Shown piece after piece: positions 32,281 to 40,565 of a stretch of DNA of 62,379 nucleotides. Under the pieces are notes generated by a model, which saw only the letters and a list, made by a program, of their open reading frames with translations, did not search any database and had not been told where the DNA came from. Source of the DNA: an uncultured Mycobacterium sp. (GTDB lineage Bacteria > Actinomycetota > Actinomycetes > Mycobacteriales > Mycobacteriaceae); contig FLQS01000033.1 of NCBI GenBank assembly GCA_900078375.1, positions 1-62,379 on the forward strand, written 5' to 3'. The translations under genes and the position numbers were made by a program. How positions within the stretch are numbered: the stretch's first letter is position 1; each line of letters starts with the position of its first letter.

Positions 32281-33458
32281 ACCAATGCCGACCTCTTGAC
32301 GTAAAGTCGTTGTGCCAGAAGCAGATACTCCCTCGCTACCACCGGCCAAGCCATCGTGGGCGCCAAGAGACGGGCCCGTGCCGCCATGCTTCCGGCCAGC
32401 CGTGGCTGTGTCAGGATCATGTGCAGGGCGGACCTCAATGCATCCGTATCATCATGCGGCACAACGATCCCGGTACCGTCACCGAGCAGTTCGACAGCGT
32501 GCGGGAACGCGGTTGCCACAGTCGGACGGCCATTGGCGATCGCTTCGACCAGGACACCCGAGGTGACTTGGTCAGAGGAGTCGTACGGTAAGACCACCGC
32601 CGCGGCGGACTGTGCCATCGCACTGAGTGCCAGGGTGTCACGGTAGGCGGGATCGAAACTCACAGAGTCTGCGACGCCGCGAGATTTCGCCCGTTCCCGA
32701 AGGGAATCGAGGTAGTCGTCGCCGTCAGCGGCAAAAACCTTTGGATGCGTGCGGCCGGCAACCAGGTAGCGGGGGCGTCCGGGGAGCTCACGGAGCGAGT
32801 CCATGACGTCGATGACTCGCTCAATGCCCTTGCCCGGCCCCAACAGACCCCACGACAACAGCGTGGGGCGCCCCGAGCGCTTCACCTGGACATTGGCTGC
32901 CACGCTTGCCCCGTGCGGGATCGTGGTGACCTTCCGGCGGTCGACACCGTAGCCATCGCAGAGCCGCGCATGCGCCGACGCCGTCATCACAACAACCTGA
33001 TCGACCTCTGCCGCAATCGTTTCCAGCACCCAACGCTGTTGTGGCGTAGGTTCTTTGAGCACCGTGTGAGCAACAACGATCGACGGCACCCGTAACCCGC
33101 GGACGATGTCGACGATCTCGTCTCCGTCGGCTCCGCCATAAATGCCGTATTCGTGTTGCACGATGACAACGTCAGATCGATTCAGCAGTGGGGAGGCGGC
33201 CGCCACCGATGCCGGCACGCCGTTGGCCAACTCCCCGACGACTCCGACGTCGTCGCTGGGCGCGCCGTCGGCAATCCGAACCACGTCGACCCGAGCAGCG
33301 TTGGCACGCAGTCCTTCGGACAGGGCGGCGCTGAACGTGGCCAGGCCACATCGTGTCGGCGGATACGTGCTGAGGATTCCGATGCTCGGGACGCGGGAAA
33401 CGCCCTGATACGGAACGACAGCAGGCGTCAACGATGGCAGGGCGGACAGAAAATTCAA
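32277..33458 (-). CDS. GT4-type glycosyltransferase
   Basis: A 393-residue GT-B glycosyltransferase. The N-terminal Rossmann half shows GILSTYPPTRCGLATFSAAL and VVIVQHEYGIYGG. The C-terminal half shows TLLSWGLLGPGKGIERVIDV, then LPYDSSDQVTSGVLVEAIAN and GRPTVAT, where the E of the family's E-x7-E motif is expected. It begins the four-gene operon and overlaps the next gene by ATGA. The donor is probably a nucleotide sugar such as GDP-mannose by analogy with GH130, but this is inference. No membrane segment is evident; the enzyme should act on the cytoplasmic side. Confidence 0.88.
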   Translation of the reverse strand: MNFLSALPSLTPAVVPYQGVSRVPSIGILSTYPPTRCGLATFSAALSEGLRANAARVDVVRIADGAPSDDVGVVGELANGVPASVAAASPLLNRSDVVIVQHEYGIYGGADGDEIVDIVRGLRVPSIVVAHTVLKEPTPQQRWVLETIAAEVDQVVVMTASAHARLCDGYGVDRRKVTTIPHGASVAANVQVKRSGRPTLLSWGLLGPGKGIERVIDVMDSLRELPGRPRYLVAGRTHPKVFAADGDDYLDSLRERAKSRGVADSVSFDPAYRDTLALSAMAQSAAAVVLPYDSSDQVTSGVLVEAIANGRPTVATAFPHAVELLGDGTGIVVPHDDTDALRSALHMILTQPRLAGSMAARARLLAPTMAWPVVAREYLLLAQRLYVKRSALV

Positions 33459-33573
33459 GGTGATCCCGCCTGGCGGTTGTCACCGACGTGTCCGGCGTGA
33501 GCGATTGCTCGGCAAGTTCAGCGGCGGACGGCTGACTTATTCCGGACTGGCTGGGTTTCCAACAGGGCCAACG

Positions 33574-34341
33574 CTACACCCCGGGACCAGCGGGTGTGCG
33601 GGCGCGGGCGCGCCGCACCGCCTCGTCAACCAGGCTCTGAGCGACATCGACGAGCTTACGTTGCTCGGCCTGGCTGACCGCCCGCAGATGGCTCAGCGCA
33701 TCCTCAGCGCTACGCCCGGTCCGCCCGCGGATGAGGCCAATCGCCTGATCGATCACCGGTCGAGTCAGCAGCGCAGCCTGCAGGCGCGCGGTCAGCACTT
33801 GCGCGTGCGCGAGAACCTGCGCGTTGTGTACGGTCACCGCAGCCGGCCTGGCGAACAACTCGCCCAGTTCGACCGCATGCTCACCGAAAGCATCTTTGTC
33901 GTAGGCGTACACGCTGATCGCGCCGATGACTCGATCGGCCACCACGAGTGGCAGCGCGAGCACGCTGTGCACACCGAGTCTGCCCACCCGCGGACCGAAC
34001 CGAGGCCACCGCTGTTCGCCGCCCAACGAGTCGGACAGCACTGGGCGGCGTTCGCGCACCGCGCTGAGACCGGGTCCCTCGCGGAGGGTGACGTACTGGA
34101 TCCGCTCGATTTCCTCGACGACCGCGGTGCTGGCCGACGACGTTTCTACCGTGTCGTCCGGCGCGGCCGCAAACAACGCCACCCCGACACCGTCTGCCCC
34201 CGGTATCACCCGCGCCGCGAATCCTGCTACCTCCGCGAGCGATTCGGATAGCGACCGACTGCCCGCGACCAGACCCGCCAGATCGCCGATCCCCGCACGA
34301 AGGTTCGCGTCGTCAGCACCGACCTGATCGGACCCCGCCAT
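33574..34341 (-). CDS. GAF-ANTAR regulator (1)
   Basis: A 255-residue protein with a GAF sensor domain (about residues 15-175: RVIPGADGVGVALF, EGPGLSAVRERRPVLSDSLG, GVHSVLALPLVVADRVIGAI) and a C-terminal ANTAR domain (about 190-250: RPVIDQAIGLIRGRTGRSAE). ANTAR domains bind paired hexaloop hairpins in nascent RNA and act as antiterminators. No kinase phosphorylation domain is present, so the GAF part is presumably the input. ATG 34341 is the first start consistent with the domain; the frame runs open to 34455. It is closely similar to the GAF-ANTAR protein at 39740..40555. Confidence 0.88.
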   Translation of the reverse strand: MAGSDQVGADDANLRAGIGDLAGLVAGSRSLSESLAEVAGFAARVIPGADGVGVALFAAAPDDTVETSSASTAVVEEIERIQYVTLREGPGLSAVRERRPVLSDSLGGEQRWPRFGPRVGRLGVHSVLALPLVVADRVIGAISVYAYDKDAFGEHAVELGELFARPAAVTVHNAQVLAHAQVLTARLQAALLTRPVIDQAIGLIRGRTGRSAEDALSHLRAVSQAEQRKLVDVAQSLVDEAVRRARARTPAGPGV

Positions 34342-34455
34342 CCTGGGAACTGTACTTTGGCATCCCGTTTGGCCACTGCCGACTTCCGGCGGGGATTCGC
34401 GCGTACAGTCACTGATACCGGGACCATCGACAGGCCCCCTATCGAAGGGCCTCAC

Positions 34456-34587
34456 GTGGCAGACAAATCCCCTCGCCAGTCAATGACGAAGAAGGCCGGC
34501 AAGTCCCTGAAAGAGAAACGCGCGGATAAGCGCGCCAAATCCGACGGCAGTCCGACCGACAGCCTACTGAACACCAAGCATCGCTGA
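34456..34587 (+). CDS. Small basic conserved protein
   Basis: A 43-residue, highly basic protein starting with GTG at 34456: it carries SPRQSMTKKAGKSLKEKRAD and ends LLNTKHR. Short lysine-rich proteins with the ADKSPRQSMxKK opening are widespread in mycobacteria and other actinobacteria, from memory, with no known role. The strong charge suggests nucleic-acid or membrane-phosphate contact. It is divergent from the GAF-ANTAR gene and precedes the DUF5994 gene at 34684. Confidence 0.7.
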   Translation: MADKSPRQSMTKKAGKSLKEKRADKRAKSDGSPTDSLLNTKHR

Positions 34588-34683
34588 GCGATAGCTCTTC
34601 CAAGAGCTCAAATTTATCAAGGCGCACAACAATTTCCATTTGGCGCCCTTGGCCGCGTTCACGGCCGCAGACAGGAGCGTCTT

Positions 34684-35142
34684 ATGACGCGATCAGAAGT
34701 TCGCCCGTCAGTCGGCTGGAAAGAGCCGCCACCTCAACACACCCCCCGCTTGCGGCTGAAGCCAAAAGGTACTCCGACAGCTCGTGTTGACGGGGCTTGG
34801 TGGCCGCATAGCGATGACCTGGAGGCGGAGGTTCCAGATCTGCTCGCCGTGTTGTCGGTTCGCCTCGGGCCCATCAGTTACGTCCTGTACAAGATGACCG
34901 AGTGGGTGAAGGCCCGTGGCACGATGCCGATCGGCGGACGGTTTGTCCGCCTCGGCGGCTACCAGCGCCAGCCGAGCAACACCGTCGAAGTCCGGGGGCT
35001 AGGCGGCAGGAAGGTCGTCCTGCTGGTCGTGCCGGCCGGGACACATCCCGACCGTGCGCACGCCATCATGATGGCCGCTTCGGCTCCCGAGAATGCTTCC
35101 TCCGTCGAGGATCTACTGGCGGCGGTCGGCCACGACGCCTAG
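34684..35142 (+). CDS. DUF5994 family protein (copy 2)
   Basis: A 152-residue DUF5994 member: TARVDGAWWPHSDDLEAEVP (about residues 33-52), DLLAVLSVRLGPISYV, and VEVRGLGGRKVVLLVVPAGT with DRAHAIMMAA. It shares the AWWP motif and overall layout with the copy at 26549..27067 but is otherwise quite different, so it is an older paralogue. GACAGGAG lies a few bases before ATG 34684. Function unknown. It is followed by a decayed transporter fragment and a DUF5709 gene. Confidence 0.8.
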   Translation: MTRSEVRPSVGWKEPPPQHTPRLRLKPKGTPTARVDGAWWPHSDDLEAEVPDLLAVLSVRLGPISYVLYKMTEWVKARGTMPIGGRFVRLGGYQRQPSNTVEVRGLGGRKVVLLVVPAGTHPDRAHAIMMAASAPENASSVEDLLAAVGHDA

Positions 35143-35265
35143 GTAGGCCCCGGGTCGCTCCTGCTCAGCGCGGTCCTGCTGGCCATCGCCTCTGCATCCG
35201 CTTCCACGTCGAGGCGAGCCCGCCCTAATTACGCTGCGACACAACTACATTACGACGAAGACCTG

Positions 35266-35433
35266 ATGCTACTCGTCGGCATCCTCGGCGGCGCACTGCC
35301 CCCGGTGCTCTCGCCGATGCTGCTGTGCTCGTCCGGCAGCTGGGCGATCACCGCGATGATGGCCGGATTCACTGCGGTGAGTTTGGTCAGCATCCTGCTG
35401 TTGAGCGAGACCCGTGACATTCTGGATTGGTGA
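35266..35433 (+). pseudogene. Remnant of an MFS transporter C-terminus
   Basis: A 55-codon frame reads LVGILGGALPPVLSPML, then GSWAITAMMAGFTAVSLVSI and LLLSETRDI. This closely follows the last two helices of MHS/MFS metabolite transporters (GGG-APL-A-LL-...-GSW-...-LVS-LLL-ETR). Nothing upstream in any frame restores the rest of a transporter; the frame can be read a few codons further up but soon degenerates. I take it as the surviving tail of a deleted gene. Its stop overlaps the start of the DUF5709 gene by four bases. Confidence 0.6.
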
Positions 35434-35876
35434 GCACATGGGACGACAGCACTGACACCGGCGACTACAGCGTCGAGGACGACAACCAGCTCCAATCCGA
35501 GGACACTCTGGTCGATCGCGGCGTCGACGACATCCTCGACGAGGGGATCTCCCCGCCGGAGCGACCGTTTGCGCGCACGAACTTGGACCATCCCGGCCCG
35601 GAAACCCTCGATGAGCTGCTGGCCGAGGAGGAACCCGACCCGGTGGCCCGGCTGGGCAATGTGCTCGACGAGCTGAGTGGCGACGACTCCGAAAACGGGT
35701 CGGAGTTCCCCGAGGACGACGAGGTCGGCCGGGCGCGCTCAGGCCGGCTGGTGGCCACCAACGAGGGATTCGGCGAGGACGACGACTCCGAGCTGTTCGC
35801 CTCCGATGTGGGCATCGACGGTGGCGCGGCGTCGGCCGAGGAGGCTGCCATGCACGTCATCGACGACGAGGATTAG
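35430..35876 (+). CDS. DUF5709 family acidic protein
   Basis: A 148-residue, very acidic protein. It shows the DUF5709 pattern: DTGDYSVEDDNQLQSEDTLV near the start, VDDILDEGISPPERP, ETLDELLAEEEPD, RARSGRLVATNEG and ASAEEAAMHVI at the end. The function of this actinobacterial family is unknown. The GTG at 35430 gives MSTWDDSTD, the normal opening; TTG one codon upstream is an alternative. It overlaps the transporter remnant at its start and, by four bases, the convergent kinase gene at its end. Confidence 0.85.
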   Translation: MSTWDDSTDTGDYSVEDDNQLQSEDTLVDRGVDDILDEGISPPERPFARTNLDHPGPETLDELLAEEEPDPVARLGNVLDELSGDDSENGSEFPEDDEVGRARSGRLVATNEGFGEDDDSELFASDVGIDGGAASAEEAAMHVIDDED

Positions 35877-37678
35877 CGCACGGCGCCGTTGATTGCCGGT
35901 TTGTCGATCATGCCCTTCTCCACGCCCCACATCGTGGCGATGGTGCGGTACTCCCCCGTCGCGATCAGATGCTGCAGCGCCAGTTGTAGCGATTGCGCCA
36001 GGCCGGAATCTTTCGCCACTGGCCAGCCGTAGGGCGCGGAGTCGAATACCGAGCCCGCGGCCTCGAGCTGTCCGCCACTGGTCTTGACGGTGAACCCGGT
36101 GACGGGTGAGTCGGCCGACATCGCGTCGACCTCGCCGGCCAGCAGTGCGGTGTTGAGGTCGTCCTGGCGGGTGTAGATGACCTTCTTGATGGGTGGCTTG
36201 CCGGCCGCCACGCAGGCGTCGCTCTTGGCCGGAAGCTCCTCGGCCTCCTGCAAAGACGGATACGCCACACCGACTTTGAGCCCGCAGGCGTTGTCGGGGT
36301 CGATCGCCACGCCGGGGCGCTGCGCCCACAGGGTGCCGGCTCGGAAGTAGGTCACGAAGTCGGCCGCCGCCTCCCGTTCCTTGGTGTCGGTGAACGAGGA
36401 CATGCCGAGGTTGAAGTCACCCGCGCGCACCGACGGGATGATGGCCTCGAACGCGGTCTGACGGTATTCCGGCGTCAGCCCGAGCGTGCGCGCCACCGCA
36501 TTCATCAGATCGACGTCGAAGCCGACGACCTTGCCGTCGGCATCGATGAATTCGTTTGGTGCATAAGGGATGTTGACGCCGACGATCAGCCGTCCGGAAT
36601 CCCGGATCTTTTGCGGTACGGTGGCCGCGATCGACGGCACCGCGCCCATCGCGGGTGGCGTCGGCTCCGAGCTGGACGCCGTCCCGGCCAGGCTGGTCGA
36701 ACCACTGGACCGGCTGTCTGACGCTTGCCACTGCCAGGCGCCGATCCCCGCGGCGGCCACCAGCAGCACCGCACCCCCCACCGCGAACAAGGTGCGCCGT
36801 CGGTGCGACTGCGGTGCCGCGGCCAGCGAGTGACGGCCCGACCCACCGACTTTGCGCACCCGCGTGGTCAATGCCTGGCGTGCGGCGGCAGCCAGCTCGC
36901 CGGCGCTGCGGTAGCGCTCGGCGGGTTTCTTGGCCATGCCCTTGGCGATGATGTCGTCGAAAACCGCCAGCCTCGGATCCTTGTCGGATGGGCGCGGGGC
37001 AGGTGTTGTCATGTGCCCGGCGATCTGCTGTTCCAGGCTGTCGTTGGGGTAGGGGCGGGTGCCGGTGAGGCATTCGTAGAGCACGCACGTCAGGGCGTAG
37101 ACATCGGATCGCAGATCGGCCTGGCCCCCGCTGAACCGCTCGGGGGCCATGTAGGCCAGGGTCCCGAGCGTGCTTCCGGCCGTCGTCAGCCCCGCGTCGC
37201 TCGCCGTGCGAGCCAGGCCGAAGTCGATGAGATAGGCGAAGTCACGCGCCGTGATCAGGACATTGGAGGGCTTGACGTCGCGGTGGATCAGGCCGGCCGC
37301 GTGGGCGGCGTCCAGGGCTGCGGCCACCTGCTCGACGATGTCGACGGCAAATGGGGGCAGCAACGGCTTGCCGGCATCGGACAGGATCGCGTCCAGGGTG
37401 CGGCCGTCGATCAGGCGCATATCCAGGTACAACCGGCCGTCGATCTCGCCAAATCCATGGATGGGGACGACGTGGGGTTCGTTGAGGGCGGCCACCGCTT
37501 GCGCTTCCCGCCTGAAACGTTGCTGGAACACGATGTCCTCAGCCAGCCGGTGCGGCAGCACCTTGAGGGCGACCACGCGGTCCGTCTTGGTGTCGTAGGC
37601 CCGGTAGACCTCGCCCATGCCGCCCCGACCTATCAGCTCCTGCAGCTGATAGTGCCCAAATGGTGTCGCATCCACCAT
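35873..37678 (-). CDS. Ser/Thr protein kinase fused to an extracytoplasmic solute-binding domain
   Basis: A 601-residue receptor-like kinase. Residues about 9-265 are a Hanks-type kinase: IGRGGMGEVYRA, Lys in VALKV, HRDVKPSN, IDFGLA and YMAPERF. One transmembrane helix (about 300-321, TLFAVGGAVLLVAAAGIGAW) follows. Residues about 365-595 form a SBP_bac_3 amino-acid-type binding domain: RLIVGVNIPYAPNEF, VGFDVDLMNAVARTLGL and AGDFNLGMSSFTDTKEREAA. The binding domain would lie outside the membrane, so ligand capture could directly control phosphorylation. AAGGAG is three bases before ATG 37678 and six before the following GTG, so GTG 37675 may be the true start. Confidence 0.9.
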   Translation of the reverse strand: MVDATPFGHYQLQELIGRGGMGEVYRAYDTKTDRVVALKVLPHRLAEDIVFQQRFRREAQAVAALNEPHVVPIHGFGEIDGRLYLDMRLIDGRTLDAILSDAGKPLLPPFAVDIVEQVAAALDAAHAAGLIHRDVKPSNVLITARDFAYLIDFGLARTASDAGLTTAGSTLGTLAYMAPERFSGGQADLRSDVYALTCVLYECLTGTRPYPNDSLEQQIAGHMTTPAPRPSDKDPRLAVFDDIIAKGMAKKPAERYRSAGELAAAARQALTTRVRKVGGSGRHSLAAAPQSHRRRTLFAVGGAVLLVAAAGIGAWQWQASDSRSSGSTSLAGTASSSEPTPPAMGAVPSIAATVPQKIRDSGRLIVGVNIPYAPNEFIDADGKVVGFDVDLMNAVARTLGLTPEYRQTAFEAIIPSVRAGDFNLGMSSFTDTKEREAAADFVTYFRAGTLWAQRPGVAIDPDNACGLKVGVAYPSLQEAEELPAKSDACVAAGKPPIKKVIYTRQDDLNTALLAGEVDAMSADSPVTGFTVKTSGGQLEAAGSVFDSAPYGWPVAKDSGLAQSLQLALQHLIATGEYRTIATMWGVEKGMIDKPAINGAVR

Positions 37679-38038
37679 CCACTCCTTGGCAGCGCCCCGA
37701 CCGTCGCTTGAAGCTACCTCACCTTTGCCAGAGATACCGCCGGTCAGCGGGACAAACGCATGGGTGGTGGCAACCGTCTGCGAGCCTTCGACCCCGAGCG
37801 CCTACGCGCGGTACGGTCATTGCGGCTGACCCACCAGCTTCTCGGAAACGTCACGGCGGCGATCTGAACGCCCCGCCGCAAGGGCACCCCGACCCGACGT
37901 AAGCCGACCGGTAGTTCTGGCGCCCACTCTGGGCGCGTGGCCCAACGAACGCTGCTGTCCCACCGCACTCGCGGCAGTCCGCGTGCGGCCACAACATCGC
38001 AGGTCACGCCGTTGGGCGACCTGCAGAAGGAAGGCTCC
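37679..38038. other. 360-base divergent gap between kinase and acyl-ligase genes
   Basis: No gene is recognisable. The plus-strand frame of the ligase stays open back to 37937, but that part has no family similarity. An inverted repeat, GCAGGTC (37999-38005) and GACCTGC (38018-38024), ends just before the AAGGAAGG ribosome site of the ligase gene and could affect its translation or transcription. Both promoters must lie here, but I see no confident -10/-35 pair. Confidence 0.4.
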
Positions 38039-39673
38039 GTGAGCCAATTCACCGAGACGATGTTCCGAAACGCCCGGTGGAGTATGAAAGGCATGACCAC
38101 GGGGGAACCCGACGCCCCCGTGCGGCATACCTGGGCTGAGGTGCACGCGCGCGCATGTCGGATTGCCGGTGGCCTGGCGGCTGCCGGGGTGGGTCACGGC
38201 GATGCCGTTGCCGTGCTCGCCGGACTTCCCGTCGACATCGCCCCGACTGCACAGGGCGTCTGGATTCGGGGCGCCAGTGTCACCATGCTGCACCAGCCCA
38301 CGCCGCGCACCGACCTGCAGCGATGGGCGGAGGAGACTGCCGCGGTACTCGACACCATCGACGCCAAGGCCGTTGTCGTCGGCGAGCCGTTCCTGCCGGC
38401 CGCGCCACTTCTCGCCGAGCGCAGGATGCGGGTGGTGATCGTCGGCGACCTGCTGAGGGCCAACCCGGTACGTCCCGTCGAAACCTGCGGCGACGACCTC
38501 GCCCTCATGCAGCTGACCTCAGGGTCGACCGGTTCTCCCAAGGCAGTTCAGATCACCCACGCCAATGTGGTGGCGAACGCCGAGGCGATGTTCGTCGGCG
38601 CGAACGTCGACGTCGAATCTGATGTGATCGTCAGCTGGTTGCCCTGCTTCCACGACATGGGCATGACCGGCTTCCTGACCGTGCCGATGTACTTCGGTGT
38701 CGAGCTGATCAAGATCACCCCGATGGACTTCCTCCGCGATAACTTGTTGTGGGTCAAGCTGATTGACAAGTACAAGGCGACGATGACCGCGGCACCGAAC
38801 TTTGCCTACACCCTCTTGGCGAAGAGACTGCGCAGCCTGGCCTCGCCGGGCGATTTCGACCTGTCGTCGCTGCGGTGGGCGCTTTCCGGTGCCGAACAGG
38901 TCGATCCCGCCGCCGTCGAGGACCTGTGTGCGGCCGGGGCCCCGCACGGGCTGCAACCCGAGGCGATCCTGCCCGCCTACGGCATGGCCGAGACCACCGT
39001 TGCGGCATCGTTTTCCACCTGTGGCGCAGGCATGACCGTCGATGAGGTCGACGCCGATCTCCTGGCTGTCCTTCACCGCGCCGTACCGGCAACCCGAGGG
39101 AACGTCAGGCGCCTGGTGACACTCGGTTCCCTGCTGAACGGGCTGGAGGCCCGCATCGTCGACGAAGACGGCGCTGTGCTGCCCGCCCGCGCCGTCGGCG
39201 TGATCCAGCTCCGCGGCGAACCCGTCACGCCCGGGTACACCACGGTCGCCGGGTTCATCTCGGCGCAGGACGACCAGGGCTGGTACGACACCGGCGACCT
39301 GGGCTACCTCACGGAGAAGGACGAGATCGTCGTCTGCGGCCGGCTCAAGGACGTGATCATCATGGCCGGGCGCAATATCTATCCGACCGACATCGAACGC
39401 GCCGCCGCCCGCGTCGACGGAGTGCGGCCGGGCTGCGCGGTGGCCGTGCGCCTCGATGCGGGACATTCCCGCGAATCGTTCGCAGTTGCGGTGGAGTCCA
39501 AGGCTTTCGATGACCACGCGGAGGTGCGCCGCATCGAGCACCAGGTGGTCCACGAGGTGGTGGTGGAGGTCAACGCCCGACCCCGCAACGTGGTGGTCCT
39601 CGCGCCAGGAATCATCCCGAAAACTCCGTCAGGCAAGTTGCGGCGCGCTCACGCGCTGGCGCTGGTCACCTGA
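38039..39673 (+). CDS. FadD/FAAL-type acyl-AMP/acyl-CoA ligase
   Basis: A 544-residue adenylate-forming enzyme. It shows the P-loop LTSGSTGSPKAV, VSWLPCFHDMGMTGFLTVP, AYGMAETTVA, WYDTGDLGYL, LKDVIIMAGRNIYPTDIE and the catalytic Lys motif PKTPSGKLRR. The HDMGMTG and GRNIYPTDIE forms resemble fatty-acyl-AMP ligases (FAAL), which feed polyketide synthases, more than CoA ligases. No PKS or acyl carrier protein is adjacent, so the fate of the acyl-AMP is unclear. GTG at 38039 was chosen for AAGGAAGG six bases upstream and for the SQFTETMFRNA opening. Cytoplasmic. Confidence 0.88.
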   Translation: MSQFTETMFRNARWSMKGMTTGEPDAPVRHTWAEVHARACRIAGGLAAAGVGHGDAVAVLAGLPVDIAPTAQGVWIRGASVTMLHQPTPRTDLQRWAEETAAVLDTIDAKAVVVGEPFLPAAPLLAERRMRVVIVGDLLRANPVRPVETCGDDLALMQLTSGSTGSPKAVQITHANVVANAEAMFVGANVDVESDVIVSWLPCFHDMGMTGFLTVPMYFGVELIKITPMDFLRDNLLWVKLIDKYKATMTAAPNFAYTLLAKRLRSLASPGDFDLSSLRWALSGAEQVDPAAVEDLCAAGAPHGLQPEAILPAYGMAETTVAASFSTCGAGMTVDEVDADLLAVLHRAVPATRGNVRRLVTLGSLLNGLEARIVDEDGAVLPARAVGVIQLRGEPVTPGYTTVAGFISAQDDQGWYDTGDLGYLTEKDEIVVCGRLKDVIIMAGRNIYPTDIERAAARVDGVRPGCAVAVRLDAGHSRESFAVAVESKAFDDHAEVRRIEHQVVHEVVVEVNARPRNVVVLAPGIIPKTPSGKLRRAHALALVT

Positions 39674-39739
39674 TGACGGCGAGTACATTGATCGCTCAGG
39701 GGGCCTCCCCGTCTCCGCCTGTAGCACCCGGGAGAAGAG

Positions 39740-40555
39740 GTGATGGACGACTACGACGCGCAACCCGACCGCAAGCCGCCCCCGGAACCGGAGCTCTCCG
39801 CCGCCCAGCTCCAGGCCGACGATCTGGACCTGAACGCCGGGCTCAGCGGCTTGGCGGGGATTGTTGCGGACGCCGCCAGCGTCGACGAAATACTCGGCCA
39901 GGTAGCACAATTCGCGGTCCAGGCGATACCGGGCGCCGACGGCGCCGGCGTTACCCTTACCCATCCCCGCGACCCCGACTCAGCTGAGGACGTACGCATT
40001 CAGGCGTGGTCGGTGACCGCGGAGTTCATCCAAACCATCGACACCCTGCAATACGAGAAGCTCGTCGAGGGGCCGTGCATCACCTGCATTCGGTCCAGAC
40101 GGCCGGCGGTCAGTGGTTCGCTGGGCAGCGACCGCCGCTGGCCGCGCTTCGGTGGCTCGGTGGCGCGCATGGGCGTGCATTCGGTGCTGGCCCTGCCGCT
40201 GTCCGTCGGTGATCGGGTCATCGGCGCGATCAACTCCTACGCCCACGGCAAGGACGCATTCACCGAGCACGCCATCCAACTGGGCAGTCAATTCGCCGGC
40301 CCGGCAGCGGTATCGGTCTACAACGCGCAGCTGCTGGCCAGTACCCGGCTACGCACGACCCAACTGCAGCAGGCCCTGCGCAGCCGCGCGGTGATCGACC
40401 AGGCGATCGGCATCATCCGCAGTCGCTCGGGTGGCACCGCACAAGAGGCGTTCGACCGCCTCACCCGCATCAGCCAGCGGGAGCACGTCAAACTGGCTGA
40501 TGTGGCCGAGCAGCTCGTCGACGAGGCGGTCCGACGGGCTCGGGCACGTCAATAA
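39740..40555 (+). CDS. GAF-ANTAR regulator (2)
   Basis: A 271-residue GAF-ANTAR protein: GAF at about residues 30-200 (QAIPGADGAGVTLTHP, EGPCITCIRSRRPAVSGSLG, GVHSVLALPLSVGDRVIGAI) and ANTAR at about 205-268 (RAVIDQAIGIIRSRSGGTAQ). It is the nearest relative of the protein at 33574..34341 within the window. GGAG lies five bases before GTG 39740 and eight before the following ATG 39743; either could be used. The nearest upstream gene on the same strand is the acyl ligase, which ends 66 bases before. Confidence 0.88.
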   Translation: MMDDYDAQPDRKPPPEPELSAAQLQADDLDLNAGLSGLAGIVADAASVDEILGQVAQFAVQAIPGADGAGVTLTHPRDPDSAEDVRIQAWSVTAEFIQTIDTLQYEKLVEGPCITCIRSRRPAVSGSLGSDRRWPRFGGSVARMGVHSVLALPLSVGDRVIGAINSYAHGKDAFTEHAIQLGSQFAGPAAVSVYNAQLLASTRLRTTQLQQALRSRAVIDQAIGIIRSRSGGTAQEAFDRLTRISQREHVKLADVAEQLVDEAVRRARARQ

Positions 40556-40565
40556 TGAGAAATGC

